The notes under the pieces are model-generated. The model saw only the letters and a list, made by a program, of their open reading frames with translations. It was not told the origin of the DNA and ran no database searches. A stretch of 64,000 nt of DNA from Aphis gossypii (taxonomy: Eukaryota > Arthropoda > Insecta > Hemiptera > Aphididae): the NCBI RefSeq assembly GCF_020184175.1, contig NW_026082993.1, forward strand, positions 28,334 to 92,333. The letters are read 5' to 3'. Positions 1 to 10,386 of the stretch are shown here, piece by piece. The position numbers were made by a program, and so were the translations under genes. Each line of letters starts with the position of its first letter. Position 1 is the stretch's first letter.

Positions 1-53
1 TCTTTAAGAGTAAATAACTTACTACACGATGTTAATATATTTTCATTTGGTCC

Positions 54-1771
54 TTACATACTTGAATTTATTTGATTTAAGTGTGAAAATATGTCTGCCA
101 AGTATGATAGTTTTTCCAACAATTTTTCGTTCGTTAATAATTCACAAAATTCGGGTACATTTTCAAGAGTAAAAAACACGATAAGTTCATTTTTTAACTC
201 ATGCACTCTGGACAAAACTTTACCACGCGATAGCCATCGTACTTCTGTATGTAAAATAAGTTTAGTAAATTGTGATTCCATTGCTTCACATAATAAAGAA
301 AAAAGTCGTGTTTTTAATGGTCTCATTTTAATAAAATTTACCATTTTTATCACTTCATCAAGAACATTTTTTAACTGAGGACCGAGAGTTTTTGCTACTA
401 AAGCTTTTCTATGAAGGAAACAGTGAGTTACAAGTATAGTTTTATTACACTTTTTTACCAATGTAACAAAACCTTCTATAGAACCAATCATACTAGGAGC
501 ACCATCAGTGCAAATACCATAACAATAATCCCAAGATAAATTTAATATTTTAAGATAAGAATCAATAATATTAAACGCATCAAGACCAGTTGTCGTTTCT
601 TTCATTTCTTTGCAACAAAAAAATTGTTCTATAATATTATCATTATTAATAAAACGAATAAACCCAATTAAATAACATTTACCACAAGTGTCAGTGGATT
701 CGTCAATTTAAAGACAAAAACGATTTGAAGCTTTAATTTTTTCCCCCACATTTTTTTCTATGTCTTCTGACATATCTTGGACGCGTCTACGAATAGTATT
801 ATTCGAAAGAAGTATTTTTTTTATTTCGACTTCAGCCTCACTACCAAACATAATACGCACTATTTCTGAACAGTGTAGTAAACCGACGTTTTTAGTATAA
901 AAACGTAGTTCCGAAGTCCAGTGGCCTATAACCATATCACGCCACCGAGTCGGACCACTAATGCCGTTTCCTGATTGGATTAGACACATCACGCCACTTC
1001 ATAGACGTAGATCATCCGATTCTCCATCACGGCATGTACCATATAAATATGAGTCCTCATCATAGATTTAATTAGAGTTAGTTAGAGTTAGCTAAGAGTC
1101 AGTTAGACCAAGTTAGTGTTGTCACTCGCTCTCCGGTAGCTAAGTACTTGTGCTTACGCTAACGAAAGCCTTTTCATTATTGTTTTATAAATTAATAAAC
1201 GTATCAATTGTCTTATTAATTTATTGTTAACTCATATATACCTCAACTCTCCAACCTACGACGGAACGTGCATTCGTCGTAAAAGAAGCGTGCAGTAACT
1301 ATCACTGGTTACTACAACAGGCTGGAAGAATTAAAGATTCACCTATTGTATGTGGTTTTTTATTTTCAACTATTAATTCTGCCACTTTATAACTAACTTC
1401 AAGTGCTTTATTTGGAATAGTAACCTTTTTCTCAAAAATTACTGATTCTTTATTTTGTGAACTTAATAATTGTTTGAAGTAGTCAATATTTTTATTAGCT
1501 AAATGAGCATGTTTTTTTTTAATTTACTTGGAACCATAGCTGCGTTGAATAATTTCACTTCACATACAATGCATTCTGGTTGAGGACAATTTTCATTTCC
1601 ATACCAAGTAAATCCCATAGCTAAGTAACTAATATTATATAAACGTATTTTATTTAAACCAGTAAAACTAAAACTAACTTGATTTGATTCACCAGATATT
1701 GATTCAATATTATGGTTAGCTGAAATTTCGTCTTCATTTAATTTTAGTTTTTTAACAATAAATTTATCCAT
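54..1771 (-). pseudogene. hAT transposase, ZBED5/SCAND3-like, broken
   Basis: The frame starts at 1771 (MDKFIVKKLKL) and contains a BED-like finger: GFTWYGN, then CPQPECIVC, then AMVPSKLKK. Catalytic-core signatures follow, including LSNNTIRRRVQDMSEDI, IDESTD, CTDGAPSM, THCFLHRKALV and HTEVRWLSRGKVLSRV. It is a cut-and-paste transposase of the family domesticated as ZBED5/SCAND3 in vertebrates. Three lesions are visible. A frameshift lies in the T-run near 1511-1519, after VPSKLKK. A solo LTR at 874-1316 sits between LILPAC and SEIVRIMFG. A CAA-to-TAA type stop at about 706-708 falls just before IDESTD. The C-terminal dimerisation region lies left of the window. It is non-functional as shown; the homopolymer shift could be a sequence error, the stop and LTR are not. 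Confidence 0.85.
874..1316 (+). mobile_element. Solo LTR (443 bp) with 4-bp TSD
   Basis: The block begins TGTAGTAA and ends TTACTACA, a perfect 8-bp terminal inverted repeat. It is flanked by ACAG at 870-873 and ACAG at 1317-1320. Removing the block plus one ACAG rejoins the hAT frame exactly (PAC then SEI). Inside are a TATA-like 'atataaata' near 1041 and an 'aataaa'-like region near 1190, giving plus orientation. No primer-binding site or internal coding remains, so it is a solo LTR left by LTR-LTR recombination, probably of a gypsy- or BEL-type element. Confidence 0.9.
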
Positions 1772-2178
1772 TATTTTAACTAAAATTTATTTATATAAAA
1801 TTATAAAATATCTAGACACGACTGAAATATACATGTTTCGCAATGATGACTAAAACCAGACCGATTGTACTGAAATTGTTAGAATACCTATATTATTAAA
1901 TTACTTTTGTCGATACATGTTTTCAAAAATTAAGATAAGATAAAAGCACAAGACATCGAAGCGATATAGCAATGAAACTGGTGTATGAACATTAAAATAG
2001 ATCGAACATCGTAATACTTCTACAAAATATATGAAACACAAAAGTTTTATATTATTATGGTCCGTTTTATTGCTCATAGTGCTATATTTTTAATGAAATT
2101 GTTTTTTCTAAAAAAATATTTCAAATAATTTCGCGGCACCCTAAAAAAATTTCGCAGCACCCTGGTTGGGAATCTCTG

Positions 2179-2440
2179 GTCTAGATTAACGACCGCGGCT
2201 TCTTCTCGTCTATGTGCGACGGGTAACCTGTCTATGCAATATACGCCTCTAAAATGAGATATTTTCGCACGTTTAGCGTATTTGCTAATTTCAAAGTCGT
2301 AAAGGGCACGATTGGGCAGAGTTAGTTTTTTGATTTCGGTGACTTTTTATTAGATTTAATTTTTCGAGATTTATTATTTTGTTTTTTTCGCGTCGCCGAT
2401 TTTTTTCGTTTTTTAGGCCGTGGTGTAATAGCACTAGATT
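2179..2440 (-). pseudogene. Polinton/Maverick adenain-like cysteine protease, N-terminal fragment
   Basis: On the minus strand from about 2345 an open stretch reads LPNRALYDFEISKYAKR, then FRGVYCIDRLP, then AVVNLD. This order (an 'LTNxxI..YAK' start, 'FRGV', then 'xxVNLD' just before the catalytic GxHW) is that of the adenovirus-type protease of Polinton/Maverick elements. The gene stops at the NLD codons because the hAT element begins at 2178, so the catalytic His, Asp and Cys are missing. A lysine-rich stretch (PKKRKK...ATRKKQ) lies just upstream at about 2346-2430 in another frame. The remnant is too short for certainty. Confidence 0.6.
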
Positions 2441-2891
2441 TCCGTGCTATAGTATAGACAGTGTGCGTAGGGTTGACCTGAGCGCAGTCTGGTGGTTAAT
2501 GAATAAAAAACACCCGGGTAAGTCGAACAATCGTTTATATTGGATATGACGTTTGACGGGTCCAAATTAAAACCTAATATTTCAATTTTAATTGAGATAT
2601 TATTGTCTGAAAATTAAAAATTCTTATGGCATGGAAAAAAAAGTAACAGATTAAATATTTTAATCAATATAATGTTGATTATAATACAACTTTATATATA
2701 AGTATTATAAAATTGTCATATAAACATAAACATTAAACAAGCATTGCTTAAGTTTTTAGTTTTTTCTAAGTTTTAATTTATTTTATTACAGATTAAAATA
2801 ATATGACTACTAATTTAATCATTCGGTATGGTTTTCAAAACATAAAACCCCATTTTAACTTTACCAATGATAAAGGTCAAAAAGGGAAAAT

Positions 2892-3725
2892 TTGTACAAG
2901 AAAGGCAAACAAATATCACACCTTTTCCCACAAAAACGCCTGAAACTTGATGTGCCTCCTGTAAGTTTAAAAGACCTAATTGAAAATCATAATATTCTTC
3001 AATTACCATGTGCTTTAACTAAAAATTTACAAGCAGAGAACCGTTCTGAAACCGAAAGACTATGCTCTAATATATTGAACAACATAATAAGTACTATTGA
3101 AATAGATTCTATAAATGAACAAAACAATATACATTTAATTTCTATTATAAAAAAACAAATTCAATTAGACATTTCATATTATTATGCGTTTCCATTGAAT
3201 GTTAATGAACATAATTTTTTTTATAAAAATATAATAGTAAATACAGAAATAATTAAATTAATTTTTACTCAAACACTTGACCAATCTAAAAATGTAGTTT
3301 GGTCAGAGTACAGGAAATTACGCATTTCAGCAAGTATGAAAGCTCATAAAATTAAAACCTTAAGAAGTTTAACCCAAAAAAACCAAAACAAATTAGCATT
3401 ATCCTTATTACATGAAACTGTAGTAAAAGGTAAAGGGGCTTCCAATATGCTGTACGGATTAGAGACTGAAAATAAAGCATATAATACATTCTCTTCAGTG
3501 TACAATGTTGACGTAATTAAAAGTGGATTGATTATTCACATTTCTAAACCATGGATTTGTGCTAGTCCTGATGGATTGATTTTAAATAATGGAGAGATAA
3601 CTTCTGTGCTGGAAATTAAATGTCCTAGTTCCTGCAAAAATAAACCAATAATAGACTCTGCAACTGGAATTCCAAATCTTAGTTATTTAAAACTTCAAAA
3701 TAGTACCTATTCTATATATTACTAA
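2892..3725 (+). pseudogene. YqaJ-type PD-(D/E)XK nuclease fragment
   Basis: The 277-residue frame contains the YqaJ/lambda-exonuclease core. W-S-E-Y-R-K-L-R-ISAS is at residues about 137-147 and YGLETENKAY at about 187-196. The catalytic strand pair WICASPDGLI...LEIKCP is at about 224-246. In this family the Asp and the E-x-K coordinate the metal. The expected continuation (a 'QVQ' helix) is missing after residue 277, so the C-terminal part is lost. In arthropods such proteins are widespread and usually repeat-borne, often with THAP or zinc-finger partners. The displayed start is only the first ATG of the open stretch; a splice acceptor-like 'ttattacag' at 2783-2791 suggests an upstream exon. 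No TIRs were found around it. Confidence 0.7.
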
Positions 3726-4390
3726 AATATTTTAAATTTGTTCTCTTAAATTACTGTTTACAAAATATTTATATTCTATAATTCTTCAATGTTATTATTG
3801 GGTATTAAATTTAGATGCCTTTGAATCCAACATTATTTAATTCATTTTTATTTCCATCCAACATAAAAATTATAGATGTAGGTAGATAGGTACATTAAAC
3901 CAAATAATAATTTATTTTTTTACATAAAATATCTTTCAAATTTTAAAAAACATTTAATTAGAAATATATTTTATTAAGTATTCACTTAAATACTTACTCA
4001 ATTCGATTAACTGCACTAATCCAACGGTCTTTGGTTTCTTTTTCATAAGAGCGATTGGGAAAGTTGTAAAATTTTATATTAGTTGTGTTGTTATAATAAT
4101 TGTTGCAATTTACAACACAGCAATTGTTTTTAGACTTTTTATTGTCCATAGTTAATAGGTATTTAGTGATCAATTTGTATTCACTATTAAACTAACTAGG
4201 TAAGAATCTCTGAAAACAGGTTAACAGAAGCCTGAAGCATGAAGGAATTAACAGGGGAAATACTGATACTATACTGAATACTGATATGCCTACAATATTA
4301 AATAAAATAATATATTAATCTGCAAAATTTAATTATGGATATTTTATGGAGATATAATAAAATAATATAATGATTATTAAATAATAACCA
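3726..4390. other. AT-rich spacer around the THAP exon
   Basis: Apart from the THAP exon (3998-4149) I see only AT-rich low-complexity DNA with short 'taggtaggta' motifs and no open frame of interest. Confidence 0.5.
3998..4149 (-). CDS. THAP zinc-finger exon
   Basis: From an ATG at 4147-4149 the minus strand encodes about 50 residues with the THAP pattern: CCVVNCNN at the start, FYNFPNRS around residue 25, and K-D-R-W-I-S-A-V at about 40-47. The exon ends at a consensus donor (GTAAGT, 3992-3997). The second Cys-x2-His pair and the AVPTIF-type box would lie in the next exon, and I could not find that on this strand to the left. It may be the 5' exon of a degraded THAP-bearing transposon gene; it is convergent with the YqaJ fragment, so the two need not belong together. 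Confidence 0.65.
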
Positions 4391-4610
4391 ACTGCCCCAA
4401 CGAAAAAGGTCGTAACTCGTTTTTTCTAACTTTTCAGTATGAATAAAATAAGCATTGCAATTCATATTCTTATTCTATTTTTAAACGTACATTTCCAAAA
4501 ATAACATCACTGGTAGAATGAAGGATACCGTAATTATTGCAAGATTCAGTTTTTTTAAAAAATTATGACTTCAGGGTTTTGTAGACATACTACTTAAAAA
4601 AAAAGTAGTA

Positions 4611-4740
4611 TCTTTACTTACGACCCTTTTCGTGGATATTTTCTATAAAAAAGAATACGTATCTTTACTTACAACCTTTTTCGTCGGTGGTTTGCTAAAT
4701 AAAAAATGACGCATCTATACTTACTACCTTTTTCATCGGT
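4611..4740. repeat. Left subterminal repeats of DDE-A
   Basis: Three imperfect copies of 'atctttacttacgacctttttcgtcgg' type units lie at about 4611-4636, 4660-4688 and 4711-4739, in the opposite orientation to the terminal copy (4399-4419). Similar degenerate units occur near the right end. Such arrays usually bind transposase. Confidence 0.7.
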
Positions 4741-5190
4741 TAATAATTCGGCTGCCGAAACCAAAATTTAATAATTTATTATTATAATAATATAATTTTA
4801 ATCCATAAAAATTGTTTAGCGTATGACTCTAAATAATATTATAACATTAATACAGTCATACTTTATTTTTTAATAAATTTAACACGTCTTGACTTTTAAT
4901 GAAGCAAACATAATATTATTTTACATGATATTAATTTAAAACAATGTCTTAAATAAATAAAAAAAAAAATTAACAAATTGTAGTTTGACATAGTTAAAAT
5001 ATAATGATAAAATACAAAAATTTGTTTTTACTTTTTTTATAACAGATTAATAAAAAAACAAACAAAATTAACATATTCAAAATATAATAATAAAAAATAA
5101 TTACCTGTTATGAACTTTATAACAGAATAATAAAAAAATTAAAAAATTAACAACTCTAAACATAATAATAATAATAAAAGAAATAATATG

Positions 5191-7841
5191 TTATTTTGAT
5201 TGCAGTGACTTATAAAATTCGTGGTATGTTGAGGGAACAAGCCCCATTGAGCATAATGATAGTAAATCAGCTACTTTAAGTTTTTCAATAGGTAATTTTT
5301 GATGATATGCTCTTATAGGCTTACAGCGAGGCTGATGTCTTCCCCTTTGGTTTTTTTTTAGTGTAATATTAATTTTGATCATTTCTAAAGCACTTAAATC
5401 ATATTTTAACTCAATTTGAAATGGATTTTCAAAATTTACAGTTAGTTCTCTAATGTTAGTCCATCTGATGATACTACCATCACTAGCTTTTTTCCAGTTA
5501 GACTGTTTGTCATCCACTAGAGGTTTAAAATCTAAAAATTCCTCGTTTGAAACTTCAAATACTGTGTATTGTTTTCCAGTTACTTTTGCACACCTTATTA
5601 ATGTTACCCATTGGGCCGGAACATAAATTAATTTACCTTTATGGGCATTTTCAATGCACGCGTGCATGCTGTCGCCCTCGTTTTGGGTATGCCCCTTTTC
5701 TAAAAATCTGTGCGTGATCTTAACTTTGAGGGTAAATGCTGCATATTCCCACATTGCAAAAATAAACCGATTTCTGTTTTGACCACCACAGTTATCGGAG
5801 TAGAAACAAAACTCTTTTATTCCTTTTTCAACCATATACTTCATGAACTTCAATAAACATGTTGCAATTTCGTTTGACCCTCGCTTTCCCTCAGACTCGT
5901 TCCATACGTAGCAATAACCCAATTTCTTACCTATATCAAATATTGTAAAATTATATACTGCAAATTTCCGTTTATAGTAAAAAGAACTAGCTTCACTCTG
6001 TGGAGTAGTAAGGACTTTTTGTAAATCGAAAACGGCAACACATAACTCAGGTTCATTAACTGTTCGGTTTTTATCCATATTTTTTTATCCCTTGCAATAT
6101 CTTTATTTTTTAGATGTTCAGCATGAATAGATTTTTGTAAATCTTTTTCTTCGGGGCTAGCTAGCCTAAATTTCTCACATTCATCACACAGATCTCTCTT
6201 AGGCTTAAAAAAACTTAAATTGAATGATTTGTTAAAAATATCATTGTATTGTCTTAAAGTGGCATTCTGAGCCATTACATTAATTGATTCTTCTTTGACC
6301 CATTCCTGATAAAAGCGATACATTTTCGCAATTGAAAGATCGGATTCCAAATACTGTTTTTGTGTATTCTGCCGTGTGTAGTGTGAATCGACAGTTGGAA
6401 ACATAGAAATATGTTGCTTTATACAATCCGTCACTTCCCTAGGAATTGCATGTGGTCGATTTCTATGAGTGCCTCTTTGATCAGATATCAGTATTGGAGA
6501 TATTGCTAATTTTTTACCCATATTATTTACAATTTTTTCAGATATACCAATTGTTTTTAAAAACATAATTTTACACACTGATTCTATACCATTATTTTGA
6601 ATGGGTAAAGAGTATTTTCTTGAAAACTGTCTACGTGAAGTTAATGAGTAGTTTGTAGATACTTTTTTATCACTTATTACTACGTATCTTGCAACAAAGT
6701 CCCATTGCCTAGAATGGTCCCCTAAACTCCAATATTGGTCAAATATTCTTTTACGTGTTCTTCATCAATTTTTTCAAAACATTTATTTCTGCAATTACAT
6801 GGTGCTCCCATTTGTTTTGCTTTAATCAATTTTCCTGCTCGGTTTGTATGCTCTTCCCCTAAGTTCAACAGCTGTTTTGCTTTATTGTCTTTCCAATCAG
6901 TTATATTTCTAGTACGTACTCGTGTAATTTTTTCTTTGGAAGTAATTTCACGTTTTCTTTTTTTATTATTTGTAACCAAATCATCAGGTTCCTAATAATA
7001 TTGTATAAATTCACGATATTAATAAAATAATATACTACAATATTATTACCAAAATTAAAAGAAAGTAATACAATTTTTTAAATTTGGAGGCCTAATAATA
7101 AATATGTAGTGTAAAATTGATCGTTTGAATAATTAAGTTAACATTGTTGGTTGATTACGCGTCAGTGAAGGAAACGGAGATGGAAAAAAGAGTCTTTAAC
7201 TGAGTTCTTTGGATAGAGAGAGGAGGACAATTTAGAAGTGATGGAAGTCACAAAAAAAATAGTTAATATCTAATCAAATAAATTCATAATATTATTTATT
7301 GAAATTTTAACAATTTATTAGTAAAACAAAGACTAAAAAACGTTTACTATTACCACATTCTTTTTTAAAACTATACCTAATATTAAAATTTATTCAATAA
7401 AAAATTAAGGCAATAATAATATTATAGATCGGTCAAAATGTATAATAAATATTTGTATACAATCAAAATAAATGTTGGGTACCTAAATAATACTACAAAA
7501 ATACTACAATAATACTACAATAATACTATACAATATTAACAATATAATAATATTATAATTACAAAATCAAATATCTAATACTTAAATCTAAACTTACATT
7601 ATTAGGAATGTATTCTGGATCCCTATCACTATCATAAAAATCACTTTTGTCACTAATATTTTCACAGTCACTAATCTGGCCATACTCATAATAATTTAAA
7701 ATATCAGAACTAATTGATTCAGCATCACTCTACAAAAATTAATAACATTATTATAACATTAGTAAGGTAGGTAGGTAATTTTTATAATGATAGATAATAT
7801 TATTATTACTTTGTACTTACCTCATATATAATATTATTCAT
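5191..7841 (-). pseudogene. DDE-A transposase-like protein (SDNCxxQN family), frameshifted
   Basis: Five coding blocks can be joined. Exon 1 (7821-7841) encodes MNNIIYE and ends at GTAAGT. Exon 2 (7598-7729) is acidic (SDAESISSD...DPEYIPNN). From the acceptor near 6993 the frame begins EPDDLVTNNKKRKR, holds CNCRNKC, then WSLGDHSRQWDFVA. The next block has TVDSHYTRQNT and CDECEKFR. The last (5191-6078) has YNFTIFD, YVWNESEGKRGS, YSDNCGGQNRNR and FLEKGHTQNEGDSMHACIE, then a conserved tail ending at 5191. The D of SDNC and the acidic residues of the H-T-Q...D..H..IE block are the likely catalytic positions. Frameshifts occur near 6750 and in the A-run near 6083-6089. Without them the protein would be about 690 residues. 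Confidence 0.8.
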
Positions 7842-7929
7842 TTTTACGAAGGTAATATTATAATATAATATAATATATAATATTATAACACATAAAATAT
7901 GATAGTGTCAAAAACGTCAAATGACAATA

Positions 7930-8046
7930 TATAATATGTTCTGGTTGAACCACAGATGTAAAATATCCAATATATATATAGGTAATATGTTCTGGTTGAA
8001 CCACAGATATAAAATATCCAATATATATATAATATATCTGTGGGTT
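7930..8046. repeat. Tandem repeat, about 52-bp unit, two copies plus part
   Basis: The unit 'atgttctggttgaaccacag' followed by 'at(g/a)taaaatatccaatatatatata' occurs at about 7936 and 7987, with a partial inverted echo 'ctgtgggttgaac' near 8038. It is internal to DDE-A, upstream of its exon 1. Confidence 0.7.
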
Positions 8047-8097
8047 GAACAATGAATAAATTAAATTGTTAGTGTTATCACGTCTTAAAAATAAAAA

Positions 8098-8262
8098 TAA
8101 TAGATACGACCATATTCGCCGGTTCCGTGATTATAGACTATGGTCGTATCAGTACATACTGCTGTTTTCGTTGGAAATCATGATTTCAGTAAATTATAAA
8201 ATTATTTTATTTCTAATCTCTTTGATTGAATTAAGATACGACAGTTTTCGTAGGAGATACAG
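8098..8262. repeat. Right subterminal repeats of DDE-A
   Basis: Units related to the TIR core recur here: 'agatacgaccatattcgccgg' near 8100, an inverted partner 'atggtcgtatc' near 8139, 'ctgttttcgttgg' near 8160 and 'agatacgacagttttcgtagg' near 8234. They mirror the left array. Confidence 0.6.
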
Positions 8263-8340
8263 TGAGAAATCCTCCACCAGATGGCAGTATTAACTCAAAA
8301 TTGAAAAAAATCGAGTTACGACCTTTTTCGTTGGGGCAGT

Positions 8341-9436
8341 CGATTTATGACTATACAAGACAATAATATTATCAAGGCACGTCATTGACCGTTTTACATT
8401 TTTATTTTTGTGCTGGAAAAATTTTTTTGGAATTATAATTAAATTTTGACCATCCAACTTAAATTATATAATTATTAATTACACTATTATTAGCTACAAT
8501 ATATTATTATGCAGTGTAATAATTCCCCGGACAAAGTTCATATATTGTCAGCTAGAGTTTGTGAGAGAGCTAGTTGTACCGCTGCACGGTGTCTATACGA
8601 GCCCGCACTTTTATACGGCCTTAGATACACGCTTTTGCCTAAATGCACAGATGTGCCGACGTTCGATCTATCTAATACCGCGTATCATTTTAACGATGTT
8701 AGCAACACCGCCGGCCAGGGTGCCGAGCGCCGAGAGCCCCGTCAACACCGGGATTAAAGTTAAAGAGCCCCCCGCACTTAACGAAAAAAGGACGTATTAT
8801 TAAAAAAAAAGTACATTGGATTAATAAATTTAGACATCAAAATATCTCCGATGAAAACGGTAATTGATATAATCATCTAATGTTTATAAACAACATATTT
8901 GATGTATCGGAACGTTTAATGAATAAAAAGGGTTTTATTTTATTTATAATTTATGTTTATTAATATTATAATTCTAATTATTAATATAACGTTCGAAGTT
9001 AATTTTATTAGCAATACATTTTATCATACTGGTAAAGCCTGGTTATTTATTTGATATTTATGAATTCTTGATTCAATGTTACAGATAATTCTATCAATAA
9101 ATAGTTGTAGTTGATTCAATTGATAGGTGTTGTTGAATTAATGAATGCAATATTTATTTATAAAAAACTATATAATTGTATAAATTAATTTAAATTATTA
9201 ATTTAATGGATGCAATATTTATTTATAAAAAATCATATTATTGCATAAATTAATTTAAATTATTAATTTAATAAATATATTTTTATAATATACCTAATTA
9301 ATTTTGCTTTACAGTAAATTTAGTTACTGTTAAAAATTACTATCGTTGAACTAAATAATTAGTTAATAATTAATTAAGAATTATATTATAGAAATATAAT
9401 ATGTAATAATTTATTAAATAAATTATTAATTTACCC

Positions 9437-9483
<47 letters not shown>

Positions 9484-9527
9484 TACCTATAAGTGTTAAA
9501 AAAAGCTAACCAAAAAGAAGAAGGTTT
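8341..9527. other. AT-rich spacer with one GC-rich block
   Basis: Mostly AT-rich non-coding DNA with no recognisable gene. A sharp GC-rich block at about 8509-8803 stays open in two overlapping plus-strand frames (75-82 codons), but I recognise neither product. Codon composition resembles the Polinton segments elsewhere in the window, so it may be a Polinton scrap; this is speculative. An (AT)n tract is at 9440-9479. Confidence 0.4.
9440..9479. repeat. (AT)n microsatellite
   Basis: About 20 uninterrupted TA dinucleotides, followed by 'aggttacc'. Confidence 0.95.
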
Positions 9528-10026
9528 GTAAATAATTGTGATGAAATAAAATTAAACAGATTTATATTGTTTAATATAGTTTTATAATTATATAATATTA
9601 ATAATAAGCATAAAATAATAATGTAACAAAATACCTATTGTAATATAGTAATAAAATTATTTATACATAAAAAAATTGTACTCTTCAGTATCTTTTTAAA
9701 TTGTTATACAACTATATAGAAATGTAGGTAGTTAATATTCCAATTTTTAAAATAGAAAATAGGTACATTAAAAAGATAGTAAATAATTGTGATGAAATAA
9801 AATTAAACAGATTTATACTGTTTAATATATCTAGTTTTATAATTATAATATTAATAATAAGCATAAAATAATAATGTAACAAAATACCTATAGTAATACA
9901 ATAATAAAATTATTTATACATAAAAAATTGCACTCTTCCAGTATCTTTTTTAATTGTTATAAAACTATACTGAAATTTAGTTAATATTAAAATTTTAAAA
10001 ATAGAAAATAGGTACATTAAAAAGAT
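9528..10026. repeat. Direct tandem duplication, about 250-bp unit x2
   Basis: Copy 1 (9528-9778) and copy 2 (9779-10026) both start 'gtaaataattgtgatgaaat' and end 'ataggtacattaaaaagat', with scattered substitutions and small indels between. The second copy abuts the stop codon of the SAM-domain gene (10026). Confidence 0.85.
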
Positions 10027-10386
10027 TATTTTTGCAAGTATTCTAATAGAATATGAACTTTAGAATAACTTTTGGTGCCTTTAAAGTTATAAAAAAAACA
10101 TTCAAGAAATGTGTAAAACATATTTGATTCTTCTGGAAATTGCATGTCAAAAAGATACATTGATTTAAAACAAGTATCTAATGCTTTTAAAGCGCTTTTA
10201 AAATTATAACGCACTCCCTCAATGTGAAGGAATATATCTTTAACAGTAAGGGCCGCCGCACACTAGAAAAGCAAAACTGCTTGAAGCCATTTGTGTAATC
10301 TTGCTCCAAGTTGACTTAGTCATAATAAAACAGCATATGCAGCACACCAAAAAAGCAAAAAAGTAAAATCATATTTAGTCACCAAC

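Larger units (their letters stand above)
1..2178 (-). mobile_element. hAT transposon (ZBED5/SCAND3-like), left end outside window
   Basis: The right terminus, read on the minus strand, is a typical hAT end: it begins CAGAGATTCCCAACCAGGGT at 2178, followed by GC-rich repeats of 'gggtgc(t/c)gcgaaa'. The element reads leftwards through a BED-finger transposase and runs off the window start, so its other terminus is not visible. The flanking 2179-2186 (gtctagat) would be one copy of the usual 8-bp hAT target duplication, and it lies in a Polinton remnant. The element is interrupted by a solo LTR (874-1316). Confidence is high for the superfamily because terminus and protein agree. Confidence 0.85.
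4391..8340 (-). mobile_element. DDE-A: complete TIR-bounded DNA transposon
   Basis: The ends form a near-perfect inverted repeat of about 29 bp. The left end starts ACTGCCCCAACGAAAAAGGT at 4391; the right end is its complement, ending at 8340. No clear target duplication is visible (left flank 'aacca', right flank 'cgatt'). Inside each end is a set of subterminal repeats related to the TIR core 'ttacgaccttttcgt'. The single gene (5191-7841, minus) encodes a transposase-like protein with an 'SDNCGGQNRN' motif. Three other members of the same broad family occur in this window (DDE-B, -C, -D). The superfamily is not certain; Sola-like or the DUF7869-type group are candidates. Confidence 0.85.

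Noticed and set aside
3992..4149. THAP exon as part of the YqaJ gene
   Set aside because: Opposite strands; joining them would need an inversion for which there is no direct evidence here.
4391..8340. TTAA or TA target duplication for DDE-A
   Set aside because: Flanks (aacca / cgatt) share no such duplication at the visible TIR ends.
9440..9479. AT tract as a replication origin
   Set aside because: A plain TA microsatellite, common in this genome type.
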